Positions 35,301-47,813 are shown, counted from the stretch's first letter. The stretch is 64,000 nt of DNA from Sipunculus nudus (GCA_026874595.1 CM049314.1:35755229-35819228), one strand, 5' to 3'. Translations and numbers: made by a program. The notes: a model not told the origin generated them from the letters alone.

Positions 35301-36370
35301 GTTTTTGGTGTCCTTAGGCCCGGTTTAGGGTGTATATACAGGGTAACAAGATAATATTACCCTGCTTCCACAAACAAAAATTTCATGCCCCTAGAAATCT
35401 GATTTCAGCTGAGGCCAGTATATGCTTTTTTATACACAAGCAAATAGTGTTTTGGACCACCTCATCTCCACCAGACTCAACACACACACCTGGTTGGAGT
35501 ATCATTGCAACCCATTGACACCCAAAGCCTGGCATCTCGAAGCATATGGCTCAACTCCCTCAGAAAAAAGTTCGGACCAGTTTGAAATTTTAAGATATGG
35601 TCATTGCACTGTACTTTGTATATGCAGTCATCCATATTTTTGACCTCAAATTTAAACTAATGGTCCCACAAACAGGGATTTGGTTTTATTAGGCCCAGTG
35701 TAGGGTTTATATACAGGGGAAAATGATAATATTACCCTGCTCCCACAAACAAAAATTTCAAGCCCCTAGAAATCTGATTTCAGCTGAGGCCAGTATATGC
35801 TTTTTTATACACAGGCAAATAGTGTTTCGGACCACCTCATCTCCACCAGACTCAACACACACTCCTGGTTTGGGTATCATTACAACCCATTGACACCAAC
35901 TGGCTGGCATATCAAAGCATTTGGCTCAACTCCCTTAGACAAAAAATTAGGACCAGTTTGAAATTTTAAAATATGATCATTGCACTGTACTTGGTATATG
36001 CGTCATCCATTTTGGACCTCAAATTTAAACTAGTGGTCCCCTAACATGGTTTTGGCTTCATTAGGCCCAGTTTAGGGTGTATATACAGGGAAACAAGATA
36101 ATATTACCCTGCTCCCACGAACAAAAATGTCAAGCCCCCACAAACCTGATTTCAGCCGAGGCCAGTATATGCTTATACACAGGCAAATAGGTTTCGGCAC
36201 CCTTCATCTCCACTAGACTCAATACACACATCTGTTTAGGGTATTATTTCAATCATTTGACACCCACTGGCTGGCGTCTGAAAGCATTTGGCTCAACTCC
36301 CTTAGAAAAAAATTAGGACCAGTCTAAAATTTAAAAATATGGTCATAGTGGTTTATGCAGAAAACAATTT
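35300..36370. repeat. Tandem repeat, three units of about 375 bp
   Basis: Units start near 35305, 35676 and 36053. Each contains AGGCCCRGTKTAGGG, ATATTACCCTGCT, GAGGCCAGTATATGC, CATCTCCACCAGACTCAA and AACTCCCTTAGAAAAAA, with decreasing similarity in the third. Open frames inside them repeat with the units and are not genes. Confidence 0.9.
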
Positions 36371-36789
36371 TTCTCTTCTTAAATCTGAAATAGCGGCCAT
36401 AGAACATTGGTTGGTTGGTTCTTGTATGATTTATTCAATTTCAAATCAATATTCAGCAGCAAAACACGGCATTTGATTTTACTTCAATATATACCAAAAA
36501 TCAAGAACTAAGGTCAAGTGAACAGAACAGCAAGGGTTGTTTACATTGAGGACACGTGCCATCCAGGCGGTTGCCGATGGTCTGTGAAGCTTACGAAGCA
36601 ACAATCAAAGGAATACAAAAACACCACAATAGAAGTCTTCTTCATGGACCGTCGCACACCCATAGAACATTGCTCCAACTGTCAAATGTAATGCCCCTAC
36701 CGACATTTATTATCACAAACTGCCGCCACTTATGGTCACGGAAATGGAATGTACTATCATTATTTGAAGAAAGACAATGCGAGGTTTGA

Positions 36790-38225
36790 CGAAACTTACA
36801 ATATACACATCATGTAACCGAGAGTGTTAGATGCTATCAAATGCTGAAAACTATAGGTCTTCAGCTTAAAAATGAATGAATTATAAGCGTTTCTTTGAAT
36901 GGTCCCATTTTCTCGTTTGACAACAAATGGTGCGAGATATGACGAGATATTCTCTTTTGTCACTTAAAACTAGTCAAATGATTCTTAAACGATAGAAAAA
37001 TAAATTCTCTAGCATTAAAATGACCGAGATATAGACATTTTTTTCGAAATCTCGAATGTCCTCGTGCTGATGCGAGATTTGGCGAGACTTTTGGTTTTAT
37101 AAAGCTAAGCTCCCGAAATGCTACCAGATGCTGAAAACTACTCCTAAAACATGAACGAGTTACAGCATTTCTGCGAAATCTCGTAATTTCTCGATTGACG
37201 GCAAAGAAAGCGAGATCTCAAGAGACTTGCAATTGGATGACTTAGAACCAAGGAAATGTTACCTCATGCAAAAAACTAGACCTTTGTAGCATAAATATAT
37301 TAACAGACATAGAAGCAAAAAAATCCATATTTTTAGAATGTCAAGTTTTACCCAAAAATTAGGTAACCATGTTAACGGCAGCAAAAGGATGTAAGTGCCC
37401 ACGAATAAGCCAATGATCCTAGTTTTAGATACGACAATGAAAATTGTGACATGTTAAATATTTTTTGAGATATTATAGAAAAATAATATGTTACAGGTAC
37501 CACGCGTTTTCCAAAAACTGAAGAAACGGTTTCGAGATATTAGTGCAAGACATAAGATGTACAGTTTCAAACAGATTCCTATAAAACTGTGGCCTATAGA
37601 ATGCTATATGTGAAACGCAAGAGCAGGCAGGCGAATTTGAGGACAACTGACTAACAGATAGACACACTGACAAAGTGACACAATATTGTAACAAGATGAC
37701 TAAACCAGATAATGGAGAAGGCTCAGAGGAAGAGAATAATATATAGTTTATGTAATTGAGGCTTATAATTTTGGAAATATGGCGAAAACCTTATATGTTG
37801 AGGAGGTGTGCATCCACCGCCACCTAGCGGCCGTATTAAAAACTGAAAAAAAAATTTTGAGATACTTGTGTAAGACTTAAGATATGTCAGTTTCTAAAAG
37901 ATTCCTGCAACACTGTGGCCTCCAGGACAAGATGAATGAAATCTCGAAATATCTCGTTTGACGAGATATTATACGAGATATTGCGAGACTTGTAATGCGA
38001 CCGTTTAATACTAATTGAATGCTACCTAATATGCAAAAAAAACTAGACCTCTGTAATTTTAAAACGGAAAAAGTTAGAAAAATACTAGCACTTTTCCCCG
38101 AGAATGCGTTACCATGGTTACCGCAAATTGAGTCAGCTACACACCAGGCGACTGGCCTTAGAATGACGATTAAAATGAGCTACTGTTGAAGTAGATACAA
38201 CTAATAGTAACACAGATATGAAGAA
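36790..38225. repeat. Diverged tandem repeat with CTCG/CGAGAT words
   Basis: Several imperfect units of about 150-300 bp. Recurring landmarks are GCGAGAT..GGCGAGACTT, ATCTCGTTTGACGAGATATT, AATGCTACCTCATGCAAAAAACTAGACCT and a CTGAAGAAACGGTTTCGAGATA-like block (37510, 37845). TCTCG and CGAGA words give many small hairpins. No coding content. Confidence 0.65.
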
Positions 38226-38484
38226 AAAAACGTTTTGATGACCTTGACTTTGACATTTGACCTACATGGACCAAAACAAAAAAAAATGAATTTCCATCAA
38301 CTGTGTTAATTTGAAAGCGATTGCTGCAAAATTGCGACCTGTAGAGAGGGAACGGACAGACAAACAAACAGACATTCGCGACTGACCAACCTGCATGCCG
38401 AAATCGGAGATTTCCGGCAAGCAACAAGTGATGATTATGCAAAAAATGTTGTAATAGATATAAACAAAATAATAAACATAGTAC

Positions 38485-38645
38485 TGATAACAATAATAAA
38501 AATAATAATAATAATAATACCAATAATAATAATAATAACAATAATAAAAATTATAAAACTGATAATGATGATAATAATAATCGAAATAATAATAATAATA
38601 ATAATAGTTATATGAATAAAAATAAAAATAATAACTATAATATAA
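38485..38645. repeat. (AAT)n-rich microsatellite
   Basis: An interrupted AAT/AATA tract. The frames through it (Tyr-rich or Leu-rich on the minus strand) are artefacts of the simple sequence. Confidence 0.95.
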
Positions 38646-38827
38646 CAAAAAGTGTACCATCAAGTTATCACGAATAATTTAAAAAGAGATAAAGTAAAGT
38701 TATTCAGAGAGTAGAAAAATTGAAACAGAGGAGTGATCCTCTTGAATAAAATTTGTTATATATATTAAACATTAGGAGAAAATATGTTCCCGAAAATAAT
38801 GCAAATGGTAAAATATTCGTTCCATCA

Positions 38828-38984
38828 TATAACTTCTCTCTACACGTTCCCACTTAATTACCATCTGACAAAGAAGCCTGTGTGCTTCGAAAGCTCGTGT
38901 GTTAATAAACTAGTTAGTCTATCTAAAAGGTGTCACTGTTTATCTTAACCTTCGCTTCAACTATAGAATAACACGACTATACCA

Positions 38985-38986
<2 letters not shown>
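38828..38986 (+). mobile_element. Penelope-like 3' tail (copy 3, inverted relative to 32.3 kb)
   Basis: Plus-strand landmarks are CTGACAAAGAAGCC, GTGCTTCGAAAGCTCGTG, TTAATAAACTAGTTAGTCTA, AAAGGTGTCACTGTTTATC and ACACGACTATACCACTT. It matches the reverse complement of 32275-32440 over about 150 bp. The core here is CTGACAA (CUGANGA changed), but the stem GAAGC/GCTTC is intact. It abuts (TA)n at 38987-39037, mirroring the other copy. Confidence 0.6.

Positions 38987-39038
<52 letters not shown>
38987..39038. repeat. (TA)n microsatellite
   Basis: An uninterrupted TA tract adjacent to the inverted Penelope-like tail. Confidence 0.97.
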
Positions 39039-39040
<2 letters not shown>

Positions 39041-39239
39041 CTCAGAGTCAAATTTATCAATAACAGGTTAAGCATACACATGGCTTCCGGAAGCCCACAA
39101 AACTGTCTCGCCGCTCCCATGTTCACGGAGCATTTATTTTTAAATTGCAAATAAACAACATAATTTTGCTAATGCTGCTTATTTATGCTGTTGCAAAAAT
39201 TTCTTTAAACAATCTTTTGGGACACGGAAAATGGACAGA

Positions 39240-39910
39240 TATTTGTGTTTACAAAAATTTAATAAAAATCCAGCTGGCGCCACCAGACCGCAGGAACTGA
39301 TGATACACTGAATGATGAATATGCATGCAAAGAATCATGGTGATAATGCATGAGCTATTTAGAGGTTCTGAATCAAATTTTTAATTATATTGGGGGTATC
39401 GTAAGCCCTATCGCTCAAAAGATATGGGTAACAGAGACCTAGTTTCAGGTATTCAAGGTGATTTTACATGGACCTCCCTGGATGTGGAATTAGAAAATTC
39501 TAGGTTGATTGGTTACGATTTGTACTCTGTTGACAGACGATGCATCTCTGAAGGTCCCAAATATAAAAAAGTGTAATTTTTTTTTAATCCACTTGTCTGC
39601 AGGAACTGATGAAACACTCCATGCATTAGTTGTTCAGATACTGAAGCTTTTGTATCCACGTTTTATTATTCTGGGGGATAGTTATTAGCCCCATATCTCG
39701 GAGGATATGGGTAACAGAGACCTAATTTCAAGTTTCAACGGATATTTTTATGGACCTCCCTGGATGTAAAATCAGAAGATTCCAGGTCCAGCGGTTACGA
39801 TTTGTGCCTGGTTAACAGACGGACAGACGACACGACAGACGGACGGACGCTGGACAAAGAGTGATCGCTATAGCTCAGATGACTTTCAGTCAGCTGAGCT
39901 AAAAAAAATT
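39240..39910 (+). repeat. Dispersed repeat related to the 23.4-25.5 kb family
   Basis: CTGGCGCCACCAGACCGCAGG at 39274 matches the palindrome-led monomer start at 24 kb. GACCTCCCTGGATGTG and GACCTCCCTGGATGTAAAAT occur at 39474 and 39743, and the stretch CAGACGGACAGACGAC precedes AGTGATCGCTATAGCTCAGA and GTCAGCTGAGCTAAAAAAA at the end. The terminal CAGCTGAGCT hairpin-like end is typical of a dispersed family remembered from mollusc genomes. Confidence 0.65.
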
Positions 39911-41800
39911 AAAGAACTATATATTTATTGTCCCGACGATCCGTAGACCAATAATTTGTTTTGTATGGCCTTATTCACAGTGCCATGGGGTGGCATGACG
40001 ACAACAACAATGTAATGTCAGGCAAGAGACAAAGAGTAGCCGCTTGTGATATTGAAAATTTGTTGACATCTAGTGGGTCTCTCGAGTGTTATCTGGTTCA
40101 GTCCAGCTGTTTATGCTCAGTGGGCAGAAATGCTCATTCTGTTTTTATTACCACACCTTATGTTATCACTGATGAACATAAAAAATTGTCGCTTAAATTC
40201 TGATATATCGTAAATAAATATGCATAGACCCATTATGATCACTGTTTCAATCTATAATTTTATGTATCCCTGTGTTCAATAAGACATTTGAGTCACGACT
40301 GAACATAATGCACAGTTTTTTTACACTTAAGTCCTTGCACAATTCTTCCACTATTCTTCCTTTAAAAGAAGTATTGTTATAAAGGCAAGTGGACCAGGCT
40401 GAAAGCAATATTGAATCACATTCTAAGGTGCCAGATATGTTACTATAGTTCAGGTTTCTGAGGTATTTATGGTAGATGAGATCGTTTCTTTTATTAAATA
40501 TAAGTAATGTCTTATGATGTCAATGAATATTTAAATATTGCAGACAAATACGTCAGGGGCATGGGATCATTAGTTGAGAACACAACCATCACATCATTGA
40601 AAATTCTGGTGCACTCCAGAAAAGCTGAACAGAATGGATGATGTGGCGAAAAAGGTCTACGAAATTTCCCTAATGTACGAATATACCCTTGACCATGGCT
40701 TATAAAAGATTGCAAGAAGCAGTTCTCTGAATTTTCTAAAGTATCCCACATGGAGTGAACAGAAATGCTGACTGGGGACTTTATCATTTTCACTCCAGCA
40801 GTAATACAGGTATATATACGCAATGACAAAGTCTCACCTATTGTCATTTCTGTTCACATGATTTCATCTTAAACTGAAAAATGATGTCAATAATAAATTT
40901 AGAGAAATAAAAAATAATAAAATATATTTGTGGGATCAATTAGAAATATAGAAAAAGATATCATGTTCAATTCTAATCACAAGTAATAATGTGTCTCAAT
41001 CTATTTTTCTTAGGTTCCAGTTTTATTTGTCCTGTGGCATCAGTTGAATTTGCTCTAAATCAGGACTATTAGTTTTACCTTATCTTCATTATCACGCCAC
41101 ATATGGTGATGAGCACAGAAATGTAGATAAAAAAGCGTCATCGGAAACATATTTCTTGCCATTATGATAGCCTCATGACATAAAATATACCTGTGCAAAT
41201 GTTATCATGAAAAGTAGGATATCATTGAAATGGTCTTCTGTCTTCACGTTTTGACTGTTTGCACACACTGAAAATGCACTGCCTGGACTCCATCATACAA
41301 TTATGCTTAATAAGATAATCTGTTTAATCTGTTTTGCTTATTTACTTGTTGCATTTGGTATTAGACAATGCAGCCATGATGACATCGATGAAATTTATTT
41401 CAGATTTAAAAGATGATGATTACATACTGTGACATCATGATGAAATATGAGTAAAAGCCTTATGATCAACTCATTTTATTGACTTTATAAACTATCTTCA
41501 CAGCTTACAGAACATGAGAGATTTATTCTTTGAGTCCTTGCACCATATTTCTATTTTGAGACAAGTGAATGTTAAATCAAGGTGATAGGTAATTGTCTGT
41601 AATTTTCCTTCTAATGTTAGAGTTTCTGATGGATCTTTTACCAATACCTGTACGCTAAATAAGTAGGTTGAATGAGAGATATATATTTATATATATATAT
41701 GTGTGTATTAAGATAATTAAAAGGGTTCACAAGAGTATATACAAATATTAATATATTAATATTAAAATAATGTCTTAACTGAAAATTATATAATACTGAC
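39911..41800. other. No gene seen
   Basis: AT-rich. Frames of 80 codons (+, 39961) and 111 codons (-, 40512-40847) have no recognisable domain or splice context. Repeated words around ATCATGATGA and ATGACATC occur at 41090-41460. A short (TA)n lies near 41680. No stalk or transmembrane exons belonging to the pseudogene at 41.8 kb were found here. Confidence 0.4.
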
Positions 41801-42820
41801 CTATTCCGGCTGGGAAACCATATGCGATCGCATCTTTTACTTTGTGACCATATACATAAGCTGCAAAAACTGCAAACCTGTCTCAATATAGTGACATCCG
41901 TCGTTTGCTTTCAGAAAGGCTGAATTTTGTATCGTCAACAACAGAAAAAAACTGGATGGGTTTTGGATTGTTCCGTCCAATTCAGTTCCTGTTATGTATA
42001 TCGTGGGTGCAATAGTGGAGTCAAGGTGCATATGCTTAGTCCCTTGACAGGGTTGTAAGTCTTGGTGTCATCCGCATGTATCAGGTTGCATGTTGTGTAA
42101 TTGGTAGGACTCTGGTCAAGAAGGGTTCCGAGCCTGATGATCCAGCTATCATGCCTTATAGTTAGGTTCATTTGCGGCGTTCTTAGAAATATGTATGGTC
42201 GTGTACCTGAGAGATAATCCATTTAAAGAAAAATCCTACCTTCGGAAACTCAACGTCAAGACGTGTCCAGTAGCCTCATGTCTACCACCAACAACAGGGA
42301 AAATGTAATTCTGACAGAGAATGTTTAAGGGGGGTGAATGTGTTCAGTGAGGCGATGGCAGACGTTTACTTCCGCAGGGACACTGGCACAAGGATATTCA
42401 CAATAAACAGCAACTGGGGAGTTAGCTGTCACGAATGTACCCCTTGGGTCATTCTTAGATTTAACTGAATGTTTCAAATGAAGACAAAGAACGGGTGGTG
42501 GTCGAGCCGTTTTGATACGCTAACGTTGTACCGTCCTTTACAGCTGCAATAATGATTGGCGGATACTGGTTGGAATATGCCGGGAACGATCGTACAATAT
42601 ATCGATTATGATTTGCTTGGACTGTTATCGTCATATAACCCCCTGTTGTATCATACTCATCAAGATGACCCTGTACTGCAATAGGTTCTTTTAATTTAAG
42701 AAGAATTGCTTTCCTCCCCACCCTATAATATTGAACCAAATAATCCTTGGTGCTGTGGTAATACCTGTATACTTTGACTTTGTGCATCGTTATCGTTTCT
42801 GAAATGCTTGCTCCTGTTAT
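41801..42820 (-). pseudogene. IgGFc-B: frameshifted IgGFc-binding-domain exon
   Basis: Read on the minus strand in successive frames, it aligns end to end with the large exon of IgGFc-A and -C. It opens with acceptor ATAAAG|ATAACAGGAGC, then EEP..QGH-like LKEPIAVQGHLDEYDTTGGY, SFETFS, a shifted NDPRGTFVTANSPVAVY, CASVP, EHIHPP, then shifted VVGGRHEATGH, MTPRLTTLS and finally AYGFPAGIG before AG|GTCAGT. At least four frame breaks are visible, for example near 42461 (TAA) and in the C-run near 42328-42335. Length is 1020 bp against 1063 and 1081 in its relatives. No signal-peptide, stalk or membrane exon was found around it. It sits between the two intact genes, in the same orientation. Confidence 0.85.
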
Positions 42821-42935
42821 CTTTATGCGAAACGAAAACATTTGTGCATGTGTGAGAGAGAGAGAGAATAAAAAAATGGATACTTGGTAGAACAATTTTT
42901 ACCCTAGCAAAATAAAAGGAAAGTATGAAAATTAT

Positions 42936-43150
42936 TTAAAGGGGCCCAATCACCTGTCTGACCTTTACAAACTAAAGGTAATTCCTTGGAGCTTTGACAA
43001 AAAAAGGCCAGAAAACGGGGATATCACCGCACATAGGCTGCTTGTTTTGTTTATATCAACATTTTTATAATATGCGGGGGCCCGCCAAAAATATGGAAAC
43101 AAATTCAACAACGGCATCCGGCAGCAAGTCAGATAAGCTTTGTTAATGGA
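42936..43150 (+). repeat. Dispersed repeat with GGGGCCC ends (copy 1)
   Basis: It begins AAAGGGGCCCAATCACCT, continues GACCTTTAC, GGTAATTCCTTGGAGC, CACCGCACATAG and GCGGGGGCCCGC, and ends near CAACGGCATC. It matches 63811-64000 in the same orientation. The interior is non-coding. Confidence 0.85.
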
Positions 43151-43154
43151 GGAT

Positions 43155-45440
43155 TGCAACAAGTGACCTTTCTGCCTCCGTATATCTAAAAACCAACTAC
43201 TTTACGTTACATGTTTCCCCGTTTGTCAACATTGCTTTGTTTCAAAACATGTTGTTAATAAAAAATTCCATACATCCTTCACGAAGGCCTTATCAGAACT
43301 TTTCATAATCAAAATTACCCTTAGATCATTAATGTACACAGAGGAAGCCATATATCACATATATTCTTTTTCAAAAGGTAGGTCAATGGGCACCTTCAAA
43401 CCTTTCTTTTACATTTGCAATAAGTGCCATAGTAGCAATGAGTACTTCAATCTTAGCTCCCCCGTCAGGTTAATATTCTACAGGGTGCACAATTGTATAT
43501 TTCTGAGTTTCTGCGTGTATAATGTTTGAAACATGACATGGTTTTAATATACGTATCTATTAACTTATTATTGTTAAACATGACGCTGCCATGAGCTGTT
43601 TGTATTATAAACTAGTTTAGACATTCTATCGAAACATTCAAGTTCAGCATTACCACAATTAAAGACACATATTAAAAAGCTTTATCACTTGCGTCAAGAA
43701 AAAGATAAAATTAATGTTTAATATCAAGTATTTGTCAAATATGAAATGAATGTCTAATATGGAAACATTATTCAATGTATTTTAAAACCAGGATCGTTTA
43801 AAACGATCGATAAATATGTGAAGTGAACGAATACTGTTAGTAACATTATAATGTGATATTTTGCACAAAAGCTTAATATAAACGGGATGGTAATAACTCA
43901 GATGTTTGCTGCGGAATATCTTTAATAAATGTCCTATATCTGATATTGGTAATGAAAAGCCTATCTTAGTCTTTTATGTGTATAGGGTTTGTGTTCAGAC
44001 TAACAACTTCCCTAAAGGAAGCAGATTATTATAGTTTTCCTCGTGTTTTTAATTTCGCATGAGCTCAATACTTTATTTGTATGAAATGTATAGCTTTATG
44101 GTCATATTCCGGATCCTGTTACCCATGGTCTTGCTATCTCTAGAGGACCTTCTATTCAAGTATTGGTAATCCCTAGTCCATGTTTGAACTTTTGGGTGAG
44201 CGAACCGGAAAGTTCGTTACTGGACCATAAAAAATTATTTCTGCATCATGTTACTCTGATACGAGTCGACTTATTATTTAGCCAAAGATCCATGCACAAT
44301 GTATAGAGGGCACTAACAATATGAAAATACTGGTTTTACCATGGGGCAGTATGGGATAAAGGAAAAATTACCCATGTACAACATGCTGTTAATTTATCCA
44401 TCACTTGTTAAACCAGGAGAGAGGCTTAAAACATTCCAATTAAATCACAATAAAAGTTACCAAAAAAAATCATATTGCTCCTACCAGCTCTCGAGACATA
44501 TAATTTTATCAGCAGGCACTATAATCAGCAGGAATTAAGGAATATCTGTTACGTTATCAGTAACCAGACTCAAAGATAATTATGTTGCAACGGCACTCGG
44601 CATGGGTATTAGTAAATTAAGTATGGTTTGAATTGAAACGTTTATTTACAAAAAGAAAAAAAGCAAACCCGCACAAAAACGTGGAATGTTCAAACAATGA
44701 ATCTTTTTTTTGAAAATACGATATCTCATGTGGTTTTTTTTTAATAATTTTAGTACATATATTAATTGACGTTCATGGAAAGAACATTTTTTTTCGGTAA
44801 AAATACATTAGTGAAATATCACAATATTCGTATTCTTATTCTTATGTATAAATCTGATCACAAGCTAAGTTCGTTTTGCCAAAGCAAACTAATGAAGGGA
44901 ACCGTACTGATTTATTTGTTCTTAAAATACATCATGCAGAGACATTCCTCAGAAGTAGGACACTTGGAGGACAGGAGAATGCGAGTCCAGTTTAGAGGAG
45001 AAGGTATGACTGAACGTATAAACTCTGTATTAAAGTTTAGAAAAGCATTTACACAGCAGTTATGTAAATCTTGAATGCAATGTACATGAATTTGAACCCA
45101 GGCTGAAACGACTGTCTTAGTTTTCCTTCATTTAAACAGAAGCGGTAGTACAAGATTGGCGCCACTTGGGAATTTGTAGACTGCTTAATAAGAGTTTACA
45201 AGCGATATCATCAGTTCAAGTTTTGAGATGATAGCATCAAAGAAAGCTGACAAGAGACTGGTGGAAACAATTGAAAGTCATTCGAAATAATTTAGTCAAG
45301 CATTCATTGATATGCCTGACACGTTAATCAGTTTTATTAATTCCATCTTAAGAATTTTTAAAACTGTTGTTAGATGCATGATAAAATCATTGTACCCTGA
45401 ATGCACTTATACAGAACTTAATATATAAAGAATAAGAATT
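43155..45440. other. No gene seen
   Basis: AT-rich, without coding signal. A 102-codon + frame at 44766-45074 has no family resemblance. Exon 1 and exon 2 of IgGFc-B would be expected on the minus strand here; none was recognised. Confidence 0.4.
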
Positions 45441-45469
45441 CCCTTCTTTTAACATCAACATGGACGTGA

Positions 45470-45860
45470 GACGAATATTATGATTCCCTTGCAACAAAGT
45501 TGCAGGAGGGGATAGAATGACGCCTGTTTTCGTGCGCACGTCCATCCTTCCTTCCTTCCGTACGTTCGTCCGTCCGTTCATTGGCCTGTAAACGCATTTT
45601 ATTCCTAACCATTTAACCAAACGTTTCATCCTTTACATATAGCTCACCCACCGACAGATAAAGAAACCTATCGATTTTTCGGTCAGGGGTCAAAGGCCAA
45701 GGTCGCAGAACTCTTTTCTTGAAAAAGCTTGTAAACCAAAGTTTTCATCCCAAACCTTCAATCGGTTACATAAAGTTCAACTACTCATAGACGAAGAAAC
45801 CTATTGATTTTGAGGTCCTGAGGTCAAAGGTAAAGGTCACACAACTGCTTTTTTCACAGT
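45470..45860. repeat. Dispersed repeat with CGTCCGTCCG words and tandem halves
   Basis: CAACAAAGTTGCAGGAGGGGA opens it, a CCTTCCTTCCGTACGTTCGTCCGTCCGTTC tract follows in parts, and the block AAGAAACCTAT.GATTTT.. GGTCAAAGG..AAGGTC is present twice (45660, 45795). Such sequence is typical of high-copy dispersed families in molluscs. Confidence 0.6.
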
Positions 45861-45864
45861 TTTA

Positions 45865-46755
45865 ATGCAGCACGTCTAATTATGCACACGTTGGAGGGGA
45901 TGCTCCTTTTTTGGTGTCCGTGTTTAATAATGAATTTGAAATAATGCGGATGTGTCCTTTTCATATTATTTTAAAGGGGCGTGTCCTATTATATATGCCT
46001 GCAGAATATAGCTCACGTGCAAGTGGGCCTGTACTCAGCATAATTAATTAGCCTGAGGAGACTCCGCTAGAGTTAATGAATAGTCAAAAAAGGGCCCACA
46101 ATTTGCTGCTTTTAATAGGTGAGGTAGGTAAACTTTACTGCATGAGTATGGGAGGTAGAAACTCCTCCCATGCACGCCCTCCCCATCCAGAGAAGAATAC
46201 ACGTTTGTATTCCTGTCTCCGTTTATGGAAGAAAGTTAAAGTTTTTAACAAAAGTTTTACGTTTATACTTTATGTCTATTTGAGAAAAACTAATGGAATG
46301 GAGCTTTTTTTCTCTTCGCATGATAAAATATACATAAATAAATATTTACGTGTGTGGGTGTGTGTTGTGAAAAATCACGATTTGCTAATCAGTCCAAAAT
46401 CTACACAAACGTACCATTCCGGGCCAAGCTCACGCTACTCCCCAGCACATTAGATTTTCCAACAGGAGGGCATGTCGGCGGGTCGGCCGTTTTAAAACGG
46501 TGTTCTGCAAAACGTTCCTTTGTTGGTTAATAGGACAGAACCTCAGGTCTAACGATATTATACATACCCACATATCCTTAACCGCATGGTTATATACAAT
46601 GATCAGAACATCCTGTTTTTCTCGATCTCCGTATTTTCTGTAGAGATGTTGCAAGCATAAGAGTAATCAATATAATCAATCACCAATATTTATTTTTATA
46701 TCGTAAAATAATGGATCGAAAACTACCTTCTTTGGTTGAGATATAACTACACACG
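45865..46755. other. No gene seen
   Basis: It includes a short hairpin GGGAGGTAGAAACTCCTCCC at about 46150. The 125-codon + frame at 46076-46453 has no recognisable domain. Confidence 0.4.
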
Positions 46756-46760
46756 TATTC

Positions 46761-46761
<1 letters not shown>

Positions 46762-46829
<68 letters not shown>
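46762..46829. repeat. (TA)n microsatellite, about 66 bp
   Basis: An uninterrupted TA tract; no Penelope-like tail adjoins this one. Confidence 0.97.
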
Positions 46830-46831
<2 letters not shown>

Positions 46832-47813
46832 CTATATATTGTCATATGCAAACTAACTTTTTGTTAATAGGAACGCCTGTTAATATGATCTTTATATTAT
46901 TCGTGACATATTATGATAAATAACTTGTAATATCACTCTTATGAATGTTGGCCTCCGCCATGTTGGCGGTCTTTTACAAGTGTTTTAGTTAGCCATTGGT
47001 ACATATGTCAAGGTTTAATGGTTCACAGATACTCGCAACAAGTGTTTACATTCACTTATTTGGCCCATATTTCCATGTTTAATCGGCATTATATGGCTGC
47101 CCATGAGTGAATATTCCTTGAAGGCCTGCCCAGATCCGAATCGTTTGCCGGACCGATACCAAAAACTTATCGATTCTTCATTCCCGAGGTGCCATGAAAA
47201 TTTATGAGATTCCCTTCATGATTGCTCGAGTTATCCTGTGAACAAATACACACGCGTACACAATGAACGCATACATTGCCGGGGGCAATTAATGACTTAA
47301 TACTCTTTAGATTACAGGAAAGGAGAATAAACACACATACAAAGCGTTAAAAACTACAAAGAGACATAAATTATATATAATTAGTTTTCATTTATATAAC
47401 ACTTTTGACTGTCATCATTAACTTTAACTCTTCGATGGCATCATATAAGGTCTCCCATACTGAGGTCCTCTCTGAGTTTATATAACGAGGGAAACATGTA
47501 AACATACAATTTGTAATTTACAAATATGAAGATAATTTGCCAGATAAGATAACAATAAGTGAGTGGTAAGGATTTGTATTAAGGGCAAGTGATGAAGCAG
47601 TTGATTAAATACACTACTCAAGGATGACATGCTGTGGCATTAATCCATATGCTTGCGGCGAAGCCTGCGCAACGTTTCAATTTATATTTACCAACGGAAC
47701 ACATGACAGGATGCTGATAAATTTTGCCTGTACCTTCATACCAGTATCAGATGTCCCGTAATGAATCCAGGATACGGTATTCACAGGATACATAAGTTTC
47801 ATAAGGTTACTAT
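46830..47813. other. No gene seen
   Basis: AT-rich sequence without coding signal or recognisable repeat. Confidence 0.4.

Noticed and set aside
35300-36370. CRISPR-like array, because of regular repeats
   Set aside because: Units are about 375 bp with no unique spacers between short repeats; this is an ordinary eukaryotic tandem repeat.
38262-38663. Tyr-rich and Leu-rich minus-strand frames of over 120 codons
   Set aside because: They are translations of the (AAT)n microsatellite.
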